A stretch of DNA of 38,643 bases. It comes from Candidatus Gastranaerophilales bacterium. GTDB taxonomy: Bacteria > Cyanobacteriota > Vampirovibrionia > Gastranaerophilales > Gastranaerophilaceae. Below the pieces are notes generated by a model that saw only the letters and a program-made list of their open reading frames with translations, was not told the origin of the DNA and ran no database searches. This document shows, one piece after another, positions 15,711-24,140 of the stretch (positions within the stretch are counted from its first letter, which is position 1; each line of letters begins with the position of its first letter). Position numbers and translations under genes: made by a program. The stretch is from NCBI GenBank assembly GCA_944324915.1, contig CALUYD010000015.1:1-38643 (forward strand), written 5' to 3'.

Positions 15711-16193
15711 ATGAATAAAAATTGGATTTATGGCGACAATGTAGATACAGACGTTATTATACCCGCTCGTTATTTAAATACGCAAAACCCAAAAGAATTA
15801 GCTTTACATTGTATGGAAGATATTGATAAAACTTTTTCAAGCTCTGTAAAAGAAGGTGATTTTATTATTGCAGGAAATAATTTTGGTTGCGGTTCATCAA
15901 GAGAACATGCTCCTTTGGCAATAAAATCATGCGCAGTTAAGGCAGTTATTGCTAAAACATTCGCGAGAATATTTTACAGAAATGCTATAAATATTGGTCT
16001 TGTTATTATCGAAAATGATGAAATACAAAATGATGTTGATGAAAATGATGAAATTTCAATCGACTTATCTTGTGGAAAAATATATAATAAAACAAAAAAG
16101 AAAGAATATTTTTTTAAACCTTATCCAAGTGAAATTCAAAAATTAATAGAAGCAGGCGGGTTGGTTGAATATACAAAACAAAAAAGGAATTAA
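15711..16193 (+). CDS. leuD: 3-isopropylmalate dehydratase small subunit
   Basis: Swivel subunit of isopropylmalate isomerase, the second step of leucine synthesis; needs LeuC with its 4Fe-4S cluster. The 160-residue protein shows [13 protein letters not shown] (16-28) and the family signature [15 protein letters not shown]. The length matches the short, 160-170 residue LeuD form rather than the 200-residue enterobacterial form. leuC is not in the window. leuB follows after 2 bases. The ribosome binding site is poor (GGATG 11 bases before the ATG). A homologous subunit of homoaconitase is possible but less likely beside leuB. Confidence 0.93.
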   Translation: MNKNWIYGDNVDTDVIIPARYLNTQNPKELALHCMEDIDKTFSSSVKEGDFIIAGNNFGCGSSREHAPLAIKSCAVKAVIAKTFARIFYRNAINIGLVIIENDEIQNDVDENDEISIDLSCGKIYNKTKKKEYFFKPYPSEIQKLIEAGGLVEYTKQKRN

Positions 16194-16195
16194 TT

Positions 16196-17284
16196 ATGTA
16201 TAATATAGCAGTCTTAATGGGCGATGGTGTAGCAAGTGAAATATTAGACAGTGCAGTTTGTGTATTGGATAAAGTTTCATCTGTTTATGATTTAAAATTT
16301 AATTATAATTACGCTCCAATCGGAGGTAGAGCTTATGATGAAACAGGTACGCCTTTGCCGGATAAAACAATTGAAGCATGTTTAAAATCAGATGCAGTTT
16401 TATTGGGTGCAGTCGGCGATTGGAAATATGATACTTTGCCACCTGAATTAAGACCTGAGCGAGCTTTATTAGGTATTAGAAAAAGATTAAATCTGTTTGC
16501 TAATTTAAGACCTGTAAAAGTGTTTGATGAACTACTTTATTCATCTCCTCTAAAATCAGAAATTGCTCAAGATGTAGATGTAATGATAGTTAGAGAACTA
16601 ACAGGTGATGTTTATTTTGGAGAACCCAAAGGTATAATTAAAAAGACAACTCTTGATAATCGAGAAATTAAAGTTGGCTTTAATAATATGATTTATGATG
16701 AAGATGAGATAAGAAGAATAGCTCATGTTGCCTTTAAATCTGCCAAAATGCGCAAAAAAAGAGTTTGTTGCGTTGATAAAGCAAACGTTTTAGATGTTTC
16801 ACGATTATTTAGAGAAGTAACAACTGAAGTATCCAAAGAATATGGTGATGTTGAATTGTCATATATGTATGTTGATAATTGTGCTATGCAATTAATATTA
16901 AATCCAAGACAATTTGATGTTATATTAACAGGAAATATTTTTGGCGATATTTTATCTGATGAAGCGTCAACAATTTGCGGTTCTTTAGGGATGTTACCTT
17001 CTGCATCTATGTCAGATGGAAAAACGCCTTTTATGTATGAGCCAATCCATGGTTCTGCTCCTGATATAGCAGGTAAAAATGTGGTCAACCCAATAGCCAC
17101 TATTTTATCTGCTGCAATGATGTTAGAATATTCTTTTAATCAAAAATCAGCAGCTGATTCTATTTATAGAGCCGTAAGAGATGTTTTAAAAGATGGCTTT
17201 AGAACACGCGATATTTGTTTAAAAGAAAACAAATTGTGTACTACAACTAAAATGACTGAGTTAATAGCAGAAAAAATAAAATAA
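16196..17284 (+). CDS. leuB: 3-isopropylmalate dehydrogenase
   Basis: NAD-dependent oxidative decarboxylase, third step of leucine synthesis. The 362-residue protein has [30 protein letters not shown], the substrate-binding [14 protein letters not shown], and [25 protein letters not shown] with the metal-binding aspartates. [16 protein letters not shown] is in the NAD site. It is paired with leuD and ends 2 bases before the stop of a convergent gene with no terminator between them. Confidence 0.96.
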   Translation: MYNIAVLMGDGVASEILDSAVCVLDKVSSVYDLKFNYNYAPIGGRAYDETGTPLPDKTIEACLKSDAVLLGAVGDWKYDTLPPELRPERALLGIRKRLNLFANLRPVKVFDELLYSSPLKSEIAQDVDVMIVRELTGDVYFGEPKGIIKKTTLDNREIKVGFNNMIYDEDEIRRIAHVAFKSAKMRKKRVCCVDKANVLDVSRLFREVTTEVSKEYGDVELSYMYVDNCAMQLILNPRQFDVILTGNIFGDILSDEASTICGSLGMLPSASMSDGKTPFMYEPIHGSAPDIAGKNVVNPIATILSAAMMLEYSFNQKSAADSIYRAVRDVLKDGFRTRDICLKENKLCTTTKMTELIAEKIK

Positions 17285-17286
17285 AA

Positions 17287-17640
17287 TTATTTTGATTTAG
17301 TTATTGAACAATAATTTGGAGATTTAACGTATTTTTGAGCACCTTTGAGGTTTTTTAGACCTTTGGTGTAGTAATAATTTTCATTTCTCATTATATTGAT
17401 TAAATCTTCAAGTTCTAAAATCTTAAAACTGCAGGATAATTCTTCCTTGTATCCTACTTCTTTGTAGTAACATCTTCTATTTGACCAGCCTAAAATCATA
17501 AAGATACCATTATCATTGTTATCAATGTGATAATTGCAGCTTGAAAGGTTTTGCAAAAATTCTTCGTTGGTATTACAAAAAGCATTATTGCTAAAGAATA
17601 ATAATATTGTTAATACTAATAAAAATACACTTTTTTTCAC
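17287..17640 (-). CDS. small secreted Cys-containing protein
   Basis: A 117-residue protein with a signal peptide (KKSVFLLVLTILLFFSNNAFC, cleavage near residue 22). The mature part has Cys in SSCNYH, RRCYYKE, LSCSF and NYCSITK and could form two disulfide bonds in the periplasm or outside. I do not recognise a family. The start is GTG, fixed by AAGGTGG about 4 bases upstream. It lies convergent with leuB. Confidence 0.7.
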   Translation of the reverse strand: MKKSVFLLVLTILLFFSNNAFCNTNEEFLQNLSSCNYHIDNNDNGIFMILGWSNRRCYYKEVGYKEELSCSFKILELEDLINIMRNENYYYTKGLKNLKGAQKYVKSPNYCSITKSK

Positions 17641-17753
17641 AATTCCACCTTAAATTATGCTACCATTTATTTTTTTGGCGGACTTCATTTCTTTGGTTGA
17701 TTTTGTAATTATTAAATTCCCAAAAATTTTGAAAATGTATTAACTTTGTTGAA

Positions 17754-19625
17754 TTATTTTGCTTCTTTTTTCTCTGCAATTCTTTTTTCTTGCCATTGAA
17801 CGATTTTCTTTTTAAGTTTTCCGCTGAATGGCACCATAAGAACGGGAACTAAAAATCTTACAACTAAAGTAAATATTGTTAGTGATTTGAATTTACTTAG
17901 TTTTTTGCCGTAAGAACTTGTTAGAGAGTTTATTGCTTTGTCTATTGCTTTTTCATCTCCAATGGCACGAGATAATTCCTTAGCTATTTTCTTGCTTCCA
18001 AGCATATCTTGGCTTAATTCGAGAATTTCTTTTCTTGTTGGTTCTGTATTTTTTAATGCAGTTATTGCATTTTCTATTATATCTTCTGTTAGATTAAATC
18101 CTTCAAATGTTTTTAATTGTTTTAATTTATCTAAAATTGTTTTAACTTCAGTATTTGTTACTTCTTTTAATCCGTCTTTTGTGATTTTGCTATCCAATAG
18201 GCGTACAACTTCGTCTTCTATACCCATTTTAACTGCACTTGGTGCATCTTTTATAATTTCATCTAATCCTTTATATGAGTTTTTGTTTTCAATTTTGTTA
18301 ACTATATCTTTTAGTCTTGATTTGTATTTATCTTTAGCTTGACCAATTAAGCCATCTAGTGCCCAATCAATGATAAATGCTGCAGTACTTGATACTGCCG
18401 TAACAAGAATAGAGTGAACATTTAATCCTAGTTTTTGAGAAGGTTCAATTTTTTCAGATCTTAAAGTATTTTGAACCCAATATCCTGTGATAATAATTGA
18501 TTCCAGATCAGCCATTCTTGCGGACGGCTTTTTAAATGTTGAAACGACTTTTGTTGCACCTTCGCCAAATTTTGACATGCCGACTTTTTCTATAAGGGAC
18601 GCTGTTCCATCTATTGCGCTTGTTAAAACACTACCTTTAAAAGTAATATTTTTATTGTTGTTTTTATTGAGCATTTGTCTGAATTCATTTTGCTCTTTAT
18701 TTAATTTTGAATTTTTCTTTGCTTCTTCAAGTCTATGTTGTTTTTCAAGGTTTTTCTTAGCGAATAAAAATGCCATAACGCCAGGTAATAGAAGGCTTGA
18801 AATCTTGGCTTTTAAAATGCCTGTCATAGCCCCTGTTGAATTTTTCCAGAATACATCAAATGCTTCAGCATAATCAGTAGGTTCACCTGCTTTTTTTAGA
18901 ATATTTTTTACAAATTCAGGATTTTTTTGGAAGGTTTCAAGATGGTTATTTTTTAAATTTTTAACCATTTCAGACGCTTTTTGTGCAATTTCATCAATAT
19001 TTGGAATATATTCTGCTTTAGAATAACCTTTATAGAATGCTTTTAATTGATCAAGACCCGATAAGTCTTTAGCAGCCTCTTTTGCTGAATTTATTTTAAA
19101 TTTAAAGTTGGTTTTTTCTTTTTTTAGTGCGCTTTTTGCAATTTCAAGTGCTTTTGTGCTTCTTTCATCAATTGCTTCGATTTTGTCGCCATCAATTTTA
19201 AGAAGACTTCTGTTGTTTTTAACAACATCAATAGCTTTTTTAATAAAACCACCGCCGATTGTTAAACTTAAGAAACTACCCAAAAACGCTTGTAAGAAGT
19301 TTTTAGTAGCTACAATTTGTTTATCTTTTTCTTCTGAGCCGGGCATGTTTAATACAAACAATGGTTTTAGCATGCCTGCAATGATTAAAGAATATATTGC
19401 ATTATATGCAGCTTCGTTATCATAAACAAATTCAACTGTTGAATGAAATAATTTATTTAAACCTATAGACCCGCCGAAGCTAATCGCTTGTGCGGGTCTG
19501 ATTTGGTTTTTATTGTATTCTTGTTTGGTCTCAGCTTTGCTTTGTTGCACTTGTGCTTTTCTTTTGTGCATCAGCATTTTGTTGTTAATATTATTATATT
19601 GCGAATAATTTATATTTGTTTTCAT
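17754..19625 (-). CDS. two-fold repeated membrane protein with F-x-G motifs
   Basis: A 623-residue protein of unknown function. After a polar N-terminus comes ISFGGS (48-53), and later ITFKGS (327-332). Each motif is followed by the same plan: a hydrophobic stretch (about 77-132 and 373-428), a long charged helical region, and a second hydrophobic stretch (about 268-290 and 583-603) that runs into a basic coiled tail. The protein is thus an internal duplication. I recall such F-x-G motifs in many Melainabacteria proteins, where their role is unknown. The start ATG has no close ribosome binding site; AGAGG is 16 bases away. No enzymatic motif was seen. Confidence 0.75.
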   Translation of the reverse strand: MKTNINYSQYNNINNKMLMHKRKAQVQQSKAETKQEYNKNQIRPAQAISFGGSIGLNKLFHSTVEFVYDNEAAYNAIYSLIIAGMLKPLFVLNMPGSEEKDKQIVATKNFLQAFLGSFLSLTIGGGFIKKAIDVVKNNRSLLKIDGDKIEAIDERSTKALEIAKSALKKEKTNFKFKINSAKEAAKDLSGLDQLKAFYKGYSKAEYIPNIDEIAQKASEMVKNLKNNHLETFQKNPEFVKNILKKAGEPTDYAEAFDVFWKNSTGAMTGILKAKISSLLLPGVMAFLFAKKNLEKQHRLEEAKKNSKLNKEQNEFRQMLNKNNNKNITFKGSVLTSAIDGTASLIEKVGMSKFGEGATKVVSTFKKPSARMADLESIIITGYWVQNTLRSEKIEPSQKLGLNVHSILVTAVSSTAAFIIDWALDGLIGQAKDKYKSRLKDIVNKIENKNSYKGLDEIIKDAPSAVKMGIEDEVVRLLDSKITKDGLKEVTNTEVKTILDKLKQLKTFEGFNLTEDIIENAITALKNTEPTRKEILELSQDMLGSKKIAKELSRAIGDEKAIDKAINSLTSSYGKKLSKFKSLTIFTLVVRFLVPVLMVPFSGKLKKKIVQWQEKRIAEKKEAK

Positions 19626-19670
19626 GACACTTATACAAAACCTCTGAATTTTTTTCTTTGCGCTTATATT

Positions 19671-20666
19671 TTAATTTGTTACAAAATATTTCTGCGAATT
19701 TAGCAATGTTGATTTTCTTTTGTTCGAGTAATTCTCGATTTTATCTGTTATTATTTTTTCAAATTCTATATTATAAAATTCATTAATTTCTTTTATAAAA
19801 AAGCATGGGCTTGTGATGTTAATTTCTATAATTTTTTCATCTATCACATCTAAGCCGGCTGTGTAAATTCCATCTTTTTCAAATTTATTTTTCAATACTT
19901 CTTGCATGGATTTTTCTTTTTGAGTTAATTCAGCAGGTTTAAGAGTGTTTGAATTATGTTCGTTAAATTTAAAATCGTCGTTTGAAGCAATTTTTCTTAC
20001 GCAATATTCAAAAATTTCTCCGCAAATATATACAAGTCTTTTATCTCCTTGCATGACTTTAGGGATATATTCTTGAACCATGACTTGAGTTTTATAGTTA
20101 TTTGTAGCGTTTGATAAAATTGCATTTATGTTTTTATCTTTATCGTTTAAATAAAATACGCCTGAGCCAAAACATCTGTTTAGAGGTTTTATTATGATTT
20201 CTTTTTTTTCAAATAAAAATTCTTTGATGATTTTTTCATCCGCACTTACTATGTTATCCGGAATAAAACCTTGAAATTCGTTAACATAAAGTTTTTCATT
20301 TATATTTCTTATGGCACTTGGGCTATTAACTATAAAAACATCTTTATTGACATATGATAAAACATAGCTTGCGTTAATGTAGTCTATATCAACAGGTGGA
20401 TCCGGTCTAAAGAAAATTGTATCAAAATCATTTAGGCATTTTGCTATTGGCGATTGTTCTTTTATAATATCATTATTTTTTATGTGCGTTTCAAAAACAA
20501 GTGCGTAGGGAACATTTCTTCTTTGAAATAGCTTATTTTTGAGCGTTATATATACTTTATTTTCCCGCCTCAAATATTCAAAAACAAACCAAAAATTTGT
20601 CACGAGCTTATTAAATTCAAAATATTTGAATTCTATATCATCTATAACGATTAATATATTTTTCAT
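19671..20666 (-). CDS. glutathione synthetase-like ATP-grasp enzyme
   Basis: The 331-residue protein follows the prokaryotic GshB plan. It has the N-terminal domain with FRPDPP (86-91, FMRKDPP in GshB), VNSPSAIRNINEKLY, ATP-grasp lysine motif IIKPLN (158-163), GDKR (207-210) and metal-binding EINITSP (281-287). The glycine-rich loop that in GshB follows this region (RGNL..GG) is replaced here by a polar stretch, about 228-243. That loop closes over the gamma-glutamylcysteine site, so the substrate may differ. No gshA is nearby. ATP-dependent peptide ligation is likely; true glutathione synthesis is uncertain. The gene appears leaderless, with TATAAT 6 bases before its ATG. Confidence 0.8.
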   Translation of the reverse strand: MKNILIVIDDIEFKYFEFNKLVTNFWFVFEYLRRENKVYITLKNKLFQRRNVPYALVFETHIKNNDIIKEQSPIAKCLNDFDTIFFRPDPPVDIDYINASYVLSYVNKDVFIVNSPSAIRNINEKLYVNEFQGFIPDNIVSADEKIIKEFLFEKKEIIIKPLNRCFGSGVFYLNDKDKNINAILSNATNNYKTQVMVQEYIPKVMQGDKRLVYICGEIFEYCVRKIASNDDFKFNEHNSNTLKPAELTQKEKSMQEVLKNKFEKDGIYTAGLDVIDEKIIEINITSPCFFIKEINEFYNIEFEKIITDKIENYSNKRKSTLLNSQKYFVTN

Positions 20667-20672
20667 GACTTA

Positions 20673-20703
20673 ATTATAACAAATAAAAAATTTAGTGTAT
20701 AAT
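20673..20703. promoter_or_regulatory. compact divergent promoter, both mRNAs leaderless
   Basis: The 43-bp intergenic region holds TATAAT on the minus strand (20673-20678) and TATAAT on the plus strand (20698-20703). Each box ends exactly 6 bases before the ATG of its own gene, and no ribosome binding site exists on either side. Weak -35 matches overlap the opposite -10: TATACA at 20696-20701 on the minus strand with a 17-bp spacer, and ATAACA at 20676-20681 on the plus strand with 16 bp. Confidence 0.5.
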
Positions 20704-20709
20704 AATTTT

Positions 20710-20916
20710 ATGAAAAATTGTCCGTTTAAAAATGAAGTTTGTTCTGAATCTTGTGCTTTGTTTATAAAGTCAACAGAATTAAATGAAATGGTGTATAACA
20801 GATTGAAAGCTATTGGCGTAGTTAGCGCCGAGAATGATGGGATTTGTTCTTTTAAAAATATGGCTTTGGCTCAAAGCAGATATATTTTTGAAAACACCAA
20901 AGTTTTTAACAACTAA
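20710..20916 (+). CDS. small Cys-rich protein, possible metal binder
   Basis: A 68-residue protein beginning MKNCPFKNEVCSESCALF. Four cysteines are visible (CP-x4-C-x3-C and a later IC), which could bind Zn or an Fe-S cluster; it is not a family I recognise. The frame can be extended to a GTG at 20695, but that codon overlaps the -10 region, so the ATG at 20710 is preferred. It opens the plus-strand run of genes to 28604 and lies 24 bases before the TPR gene. Confidence 0.6.
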   Translation: MKNCPFKNEVCSESCALFIKSTELNEMVYNRLKAIGVVSAENDGICSFKNMALAQSRYIFENTKVFNN

Positions 20917-20940
20917 TTAATTTGTATTTTGGAGTTTATA

Positions 20941-21990
20941 TTGTTTAGAGAAAATATAATTGCGGAGCTTAAAGCAAAAATCGAGAGCAGTCCTTATGAT
21001 GCTGAAAATTATAGAAATCTTGCGAATTATTATGTCGGATGTGAAGATTTTAATAATGCGCTTTTGGTGTATAAAAAATTAATTGAAATTGCACCGAGTG
21101 ATATTCAATCTTTACTTAATATCGGAAGTATTTGTTTTTATAGAAAAATGTATGCTGAAGCAATTGAGTATTTTAATAAAGTTATAAAAATTGATGAAAA
21201 TAATTTTGCGCCATACTATAACTTGGGTAATGTTTATGCAGAAATAGAAAATTTTGAACTTGCCCTATCTAATTATGAAAAAGCGTTATCGATTAATCCT
21301 GATAAAGCTGAAATATATAGCGCGCTAGGATATTTGTTTCAAGATGTAGATAATTTAGAAGAAGCAAAAAAATATTACGAAAAAGCAATAAAATTAGATT
21401 GCGTTAATGCAGAAAATTATATAAATATTGCAAATGTTGAGCAAAAAATGGGCAATATTGAAGATTCTGTAATTAATTATCAAAGAGCATGCGAACTTAA
21501 TCCGAATGATGCTAAAGCGTTGCTTTGTCTTGCAAATTCTTATGCAGCATTGAAAGAATTTAAATGTGCACAGGATTGTTTTAAAAAAGCTATTGAACTT
21601 GAGCCGGCGTATTATTCTGCTTGGGTTTGCAGTGCTATTACATATTGCGATGAAAACAATATTGAAAAAGCGATGGAATTATTAAAACATGCTATTGAAA
21701 TTGACCCTAATAAATCAAATGCTTATGTTGTTTTGGCTAATATTTTGGTCGATGAAAAAAGATATGATGAAGCGTTGAATTTATACAAAACTGTTCAAAG
21801 CATTGCCCCTGATAATCCAAAAATACTTACATTTATAGCAAATACTTATGTATTTATGAATAATTATACTCAAGCGGTTAAATACTACAAAAAAGCAATG
21901 AAAATTGCACCTAAGGATAACGAAATTAAATTGATTTATATTGAAATGGCTAATAGTTATATAAATAATAAAATGAAAGGCATAAAATGA
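20941..21990 (+). CDS. TPR-repeat protein
   Basis: About 349 residues consisting almost entirely of nine or so 34-residue tetratricopeptide repeats, with units such as FAPYYNLGNVYAEIENFELALSNYEKAL and AEIYSALGYLFQDVDNLEEAKKYYEKAI. There is no signal peptide or membrane segment, so it is cytosolic and probably a binding scaffold. The start is TTG at 20941, chosen because GGAG lies 6 bases before it; an in-frame TTG at 20929 has no such signal. The stop overlaps the next start by 4 bases (ATGA). Confidence 0.88.
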   Translation: MFRENIIAELKAKIESSPYDAENYRNLANYYVGCEDFNNALLVYKKLIEIAPSDIQSLLNIGSICFYRKMYAEAIEYFNKVIKIDENNFAPYYNLGNVYAEIENFELALSNYEKALSINPDKAEIYSALGYLFQDVDNLEEAKKYYEKAIKLDCVNAENYINIANVEQKMGNIEDSVINYQRACELNPNDAKALLCLANSYAALKEFKCAQDCFKKAIELEPAYYSAWVCSAITYCDENNIEKAMELLKHAIEIDPNKSNAYVVLANILVDEKRYDEALNLYKTVQSIAPDNPKILTFIANTYVFMNNYTQAVKYYKKAMKIAPKDNEIKLIYIEMANSYINNKMKGIK

Positions 21991-22391
21991 ATAAAGCAGC
22001 GCTAAGTGATAGATTTATTTCAGTTTTAGCTTATTATACTTTTGGAATTTTCAGTATAATTTGGATAGTTTTTGCAAATTTGACAAAAAAAAGAATAACA
22101 CCCTTTTTAATGTTTAATCTATATCAAGCTATATTTATTTCTGTTATATTGGCGGTTATTTCTTTATTGTATAGTATTGCTATTAATTTTATGATGGTAA
22201 TACCATTTGTTGGTAAATTGGCAAATATGTTTGATATATTTTTTAATAAAACTCCTTTGTATTTTTCTTTTACTATTAGCGGGCTTTTAGTAACATTATT
22301 AATTACATATCTTGCTTTTAGAGCGCTTATAGGTGCAAAATCATATATTCCTTTTATCTCCGAAATTGTAAAAGAAAATTTTGGAGGATAA
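21987..22391 (+). CDS. Tic20-like (Ycf60-type) membrane protein
   Basis: A 134-residue protein with four predicted membrane helices. Two places recall the Tic20/Ycf60 family of Cyanobacteria and plastids. One is FLMFNLYQAIFISV before the third helix (FIRFNTMQAILLD-like in Tic20). The other is the C-terminal YIPFISEIVKENF (AEIPxISEAVY-like). Tic20 is part of the plastid inner-envelope protein translocon; the function of bacterial relatives is not settled. It overlaps the TPR gene by 4 bases and touches the FliO-like gene, so the three are co-translated. The family call is by eye; a DUF4870-type protein is the alternative. Confidence 0.6.
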   Translation: MNKAALSDRFISVLAYYTFGIFSIIWIVFANLTKKRITPFLMFNLYQAIFISVILAVISLLYSIAINFMMVIPFVGKLANMFDIFFNKTPLYFSFTISGLLVTLLITYLAFRALIGAKSYIPFISEIVKENFGG

Positions 22392-22799
22392 ATGAAAAAG
22401 ATATTGATTTTAAACTTTTTATCAACAATGTGTTTTGCACAAGACGAAGTTATAAATAAAACGGAAGAAGTTTCAAAAATTTTAGCTCAAGATGTTTATG
22501 AACCTAATTATTTTGGTATGATTTTAGGGCTTTTTTTGGTTGTCGGATTAATTTATATAACAGGTTTTTTGTATCAAAAACTAACAAAAGCATCTATTGT
22601 AAATAACGATTTATATTTAAATAAAGCGCAAATTATCTCAACTACATCAATTGGGCAAGGCAGAAATCTGCATGTTGTAAAAATTGGAGATAAAGCCTGC
22701 TTAATAGGCTCAACTCAAAATAATATAACATTTTTAAAAGACGTTGAATTACAAAATAAAGATGATAGCGAAGGTGTTGAAAATGGCAAAAACGGTTAG
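22392..22799 (+). CDS. FliO-like membrane protein
   Basis: A 135-residue protein: signal-like N-terminus (KKILILNFLSTMCFA), a short outer segment, one membrane helix (about 41-60, YFGMILGLFLVVGLIYITGFLY), then a small cytoplasmic beta domain. That domain, with QIISTTSIGQGRNLHVVKIGDKACLIGSTQNNITFL, matches the FliO/MopB pattern. FliO helps fold FliP in the flagellar export gate. No other flagellar gene is in the window, so either flagellar genes are dispersed or this paralogue has another role. GGAGG before the ATG overlaps the end of the Tic20-like gene. Confidence 0.65.
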   Translation: MKKILILNFLSTMCFAQDEVINKTEEVSKILAQDVYEPNYFGMILGLFLVVGLIYITGFLYQKLTKASIVNNDLYLNKAQIISTTSIGQGRNLHVVKIGDKACLIGSTQNNITFLKDVELQNKDDSEGVENGKNG

Positions 22800-23652
22800 A
22801 ATTGGAAACAAAATAATAGGTGATAATCATCCTTGTTTTATAATTGCAGAAATTGGAATTAATCATAACGGCTCATTAGAAATGGCAAAAAAACTTATTA
22901 GTATCGCTCATTTTTTTGGTTGTGACGCTGTAAAATTTCAAAAAAGAACAGTTGAAGATGTTTATACTAAAGAAGAACTCAATACTCCAAGACAAAGCGT
23001 TTTTGGTAACACAAACGGAGATTTAAAACGAGGGCTTGAATTTGGCTATGATGAATACAGAGAAATTGATAAATATTGTAAAAATTTAGGTATTTTATGG
23101 TTCGCATCTTGCTGGGATAAAAAAAGCGTAGATTTTATGGAGCAATTTGATGTTTGTGCTTATAAAATCCCATCAGCCTTATTAACTGATATAGAACTTT
23201 TAAAATATACTAAACAAAAAAATAAACCGATTTTATTATCAACAGGCATGTCAACAATAGATGAAATTGATAAAGCGCTTGATGTTATAGGGCTCGATAA
23301 TACTATAATTTATCATTGTACATCTACATATCCTAGCGAAAATTCTGAACTTAATTTAAATGTTATTAAAGCATTTAAAGAAAAATATGATTGTCCTATT
23401 GGATATTCTGGGCATGAAAAAGGAATAGTTTCATCAACTATTGCGGTGGTTTTAGGAGCATGTTCTGTTGAGCGTCATATTACATTAGATAGAACTTTGT
23501 GGGGTTCTGATCAGGCGGCAAGTTTAGAGCCTGAAGGATTAAGAAAGATGGTTCGTGATATTAGAAATGTAAAAGCATTTTTAGGCGACGGCAAAAAAGT
23601 TGTTTATGAAAGTGAGCTGCCCATCAAAAAGAAATTGAGAAAGGTTAATTGA
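22783..23652 (+). CDS. NeuB-family sialic/nonulosonic acid synthase
   Basis: Condenses phosphoenolpyruvate with an N-acetylhexosamine to give a nine-carbon sugar acid. About 289 residues. Signatures are FIIAEIGINHNGS, DAVKFQKRT, KIPSALLTD, LLSTGMST, HCTSTYPS, GYSGHEKG and ERHITLDRTLWGSDQAASLEP. The protein stops after the TIM barrel and lacks the C-terminal SAF (antifreeze-like) domain that caps the active site in NeuB, PseI and LegI. The ATG at 22783 is chosen (GAAGG 8 bases upstream); it overlaps the FliO-like gene by 17 bases. The stop overlaps the phosphatase start (TGATG). The exact sugar is not known. Confidence 0.88.
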   Translation: MAKTVRIGNKIIGDNHPCFIIAEIGINHNGSLEMAKKLISIAHFFGCDAVKFQKRTVEDVYTKEELNTPRQSVFGNTNGDLKRGLEFGYDEYREIDKYCKNLGILWFASCWDKKSVDFMEQFDVCAYKIPSALLTDIELLKYTKQKNKPILLSTGMSTIDEIDKALDVIGLDNTIIYHCTSTYPSENSELNLNVIKAFKEKYDCPIGYSGHEKGIVSSTIAVVLGACSVERHITLDRTLWGSDQAASLEPEGLRKMVRDIRNVKAFLGDGKKVVYESELPIKKKLRKVN

Positions 23653-24140
23653 TGACTTTAAAATTATCAAAAGATATAAAACTTATAGTTAGTGATTTTG
23701 ACGGAGTTTTTACTGACGGTTCAGTATATATTTCAGAAAAAAATGAAGTACAAAAAAAACTTAATTTTAAAGATATTATGGGTGTTTCTATGATATTAAA
23801 ATCAGGAAGAAATTTTGCAATAATATCCGGTGAAGAAAGTAATATTTTAAATTATTTCAAGGATAAATTTAACATAGATGAAATCCATGGCGGTATTCGT
23901 CACAAAGGCATTGTTTTAGATGAAATAATGAGAAAATATGACCTAAAACCAAGCGAAGTTTTGTATATCGGAGATGATATTAATGATATTGCAGCAATGG
24001 AGCTTGTTGAATTTAGGATTGCTCCTAAAAATTTAAATCCTGTTTTGACTTTTAAGGTTCAAAATTTACAAATTACCGATGCAACAGGTGGAGATGGCGC
24101 AATCAGAGAAATAGCAGATACATTAGTTGGAATGGGTTAA
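23652..24140 (+). CDS. HAD phosphatase, KdsC/NeuA-C type
   Basis: A 162-residue HAD-superfamily phosphatase without a cap domain. The nucleophile loop is SDFDGVFTDGSVY near the N-terminus, motif II AIISGEES, and motif IV YIGDDINDIAAME. This matches the KdsC family (KDO 8-phosphate phosphatase) and the C-terminal phosphatase domain of some NeuA proteins. After a NeuB-type synthase the likely substrate is the 9-phosphate of a nonulosonic acid, though KDO 8-phosphate remains possible. The ATG overlaps the synthase stop by one base; a TTG one codon earlier is not needed. Confidence 0.85.
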   Translation: MTLKLSKDIKLIVSDFDGVFTDGSVYISEKNEVQKKLNFKDIMGVSMILKSGRNFAIISGEESNILNYFKDKFNIDEIHGGIRHKGIVLDEIMRKYDLKPSEVLYIGDDINDIAAMELVEFRIAPKNLNPVLTFKVQNLQITDATGGDGAIREIADTLVGMG

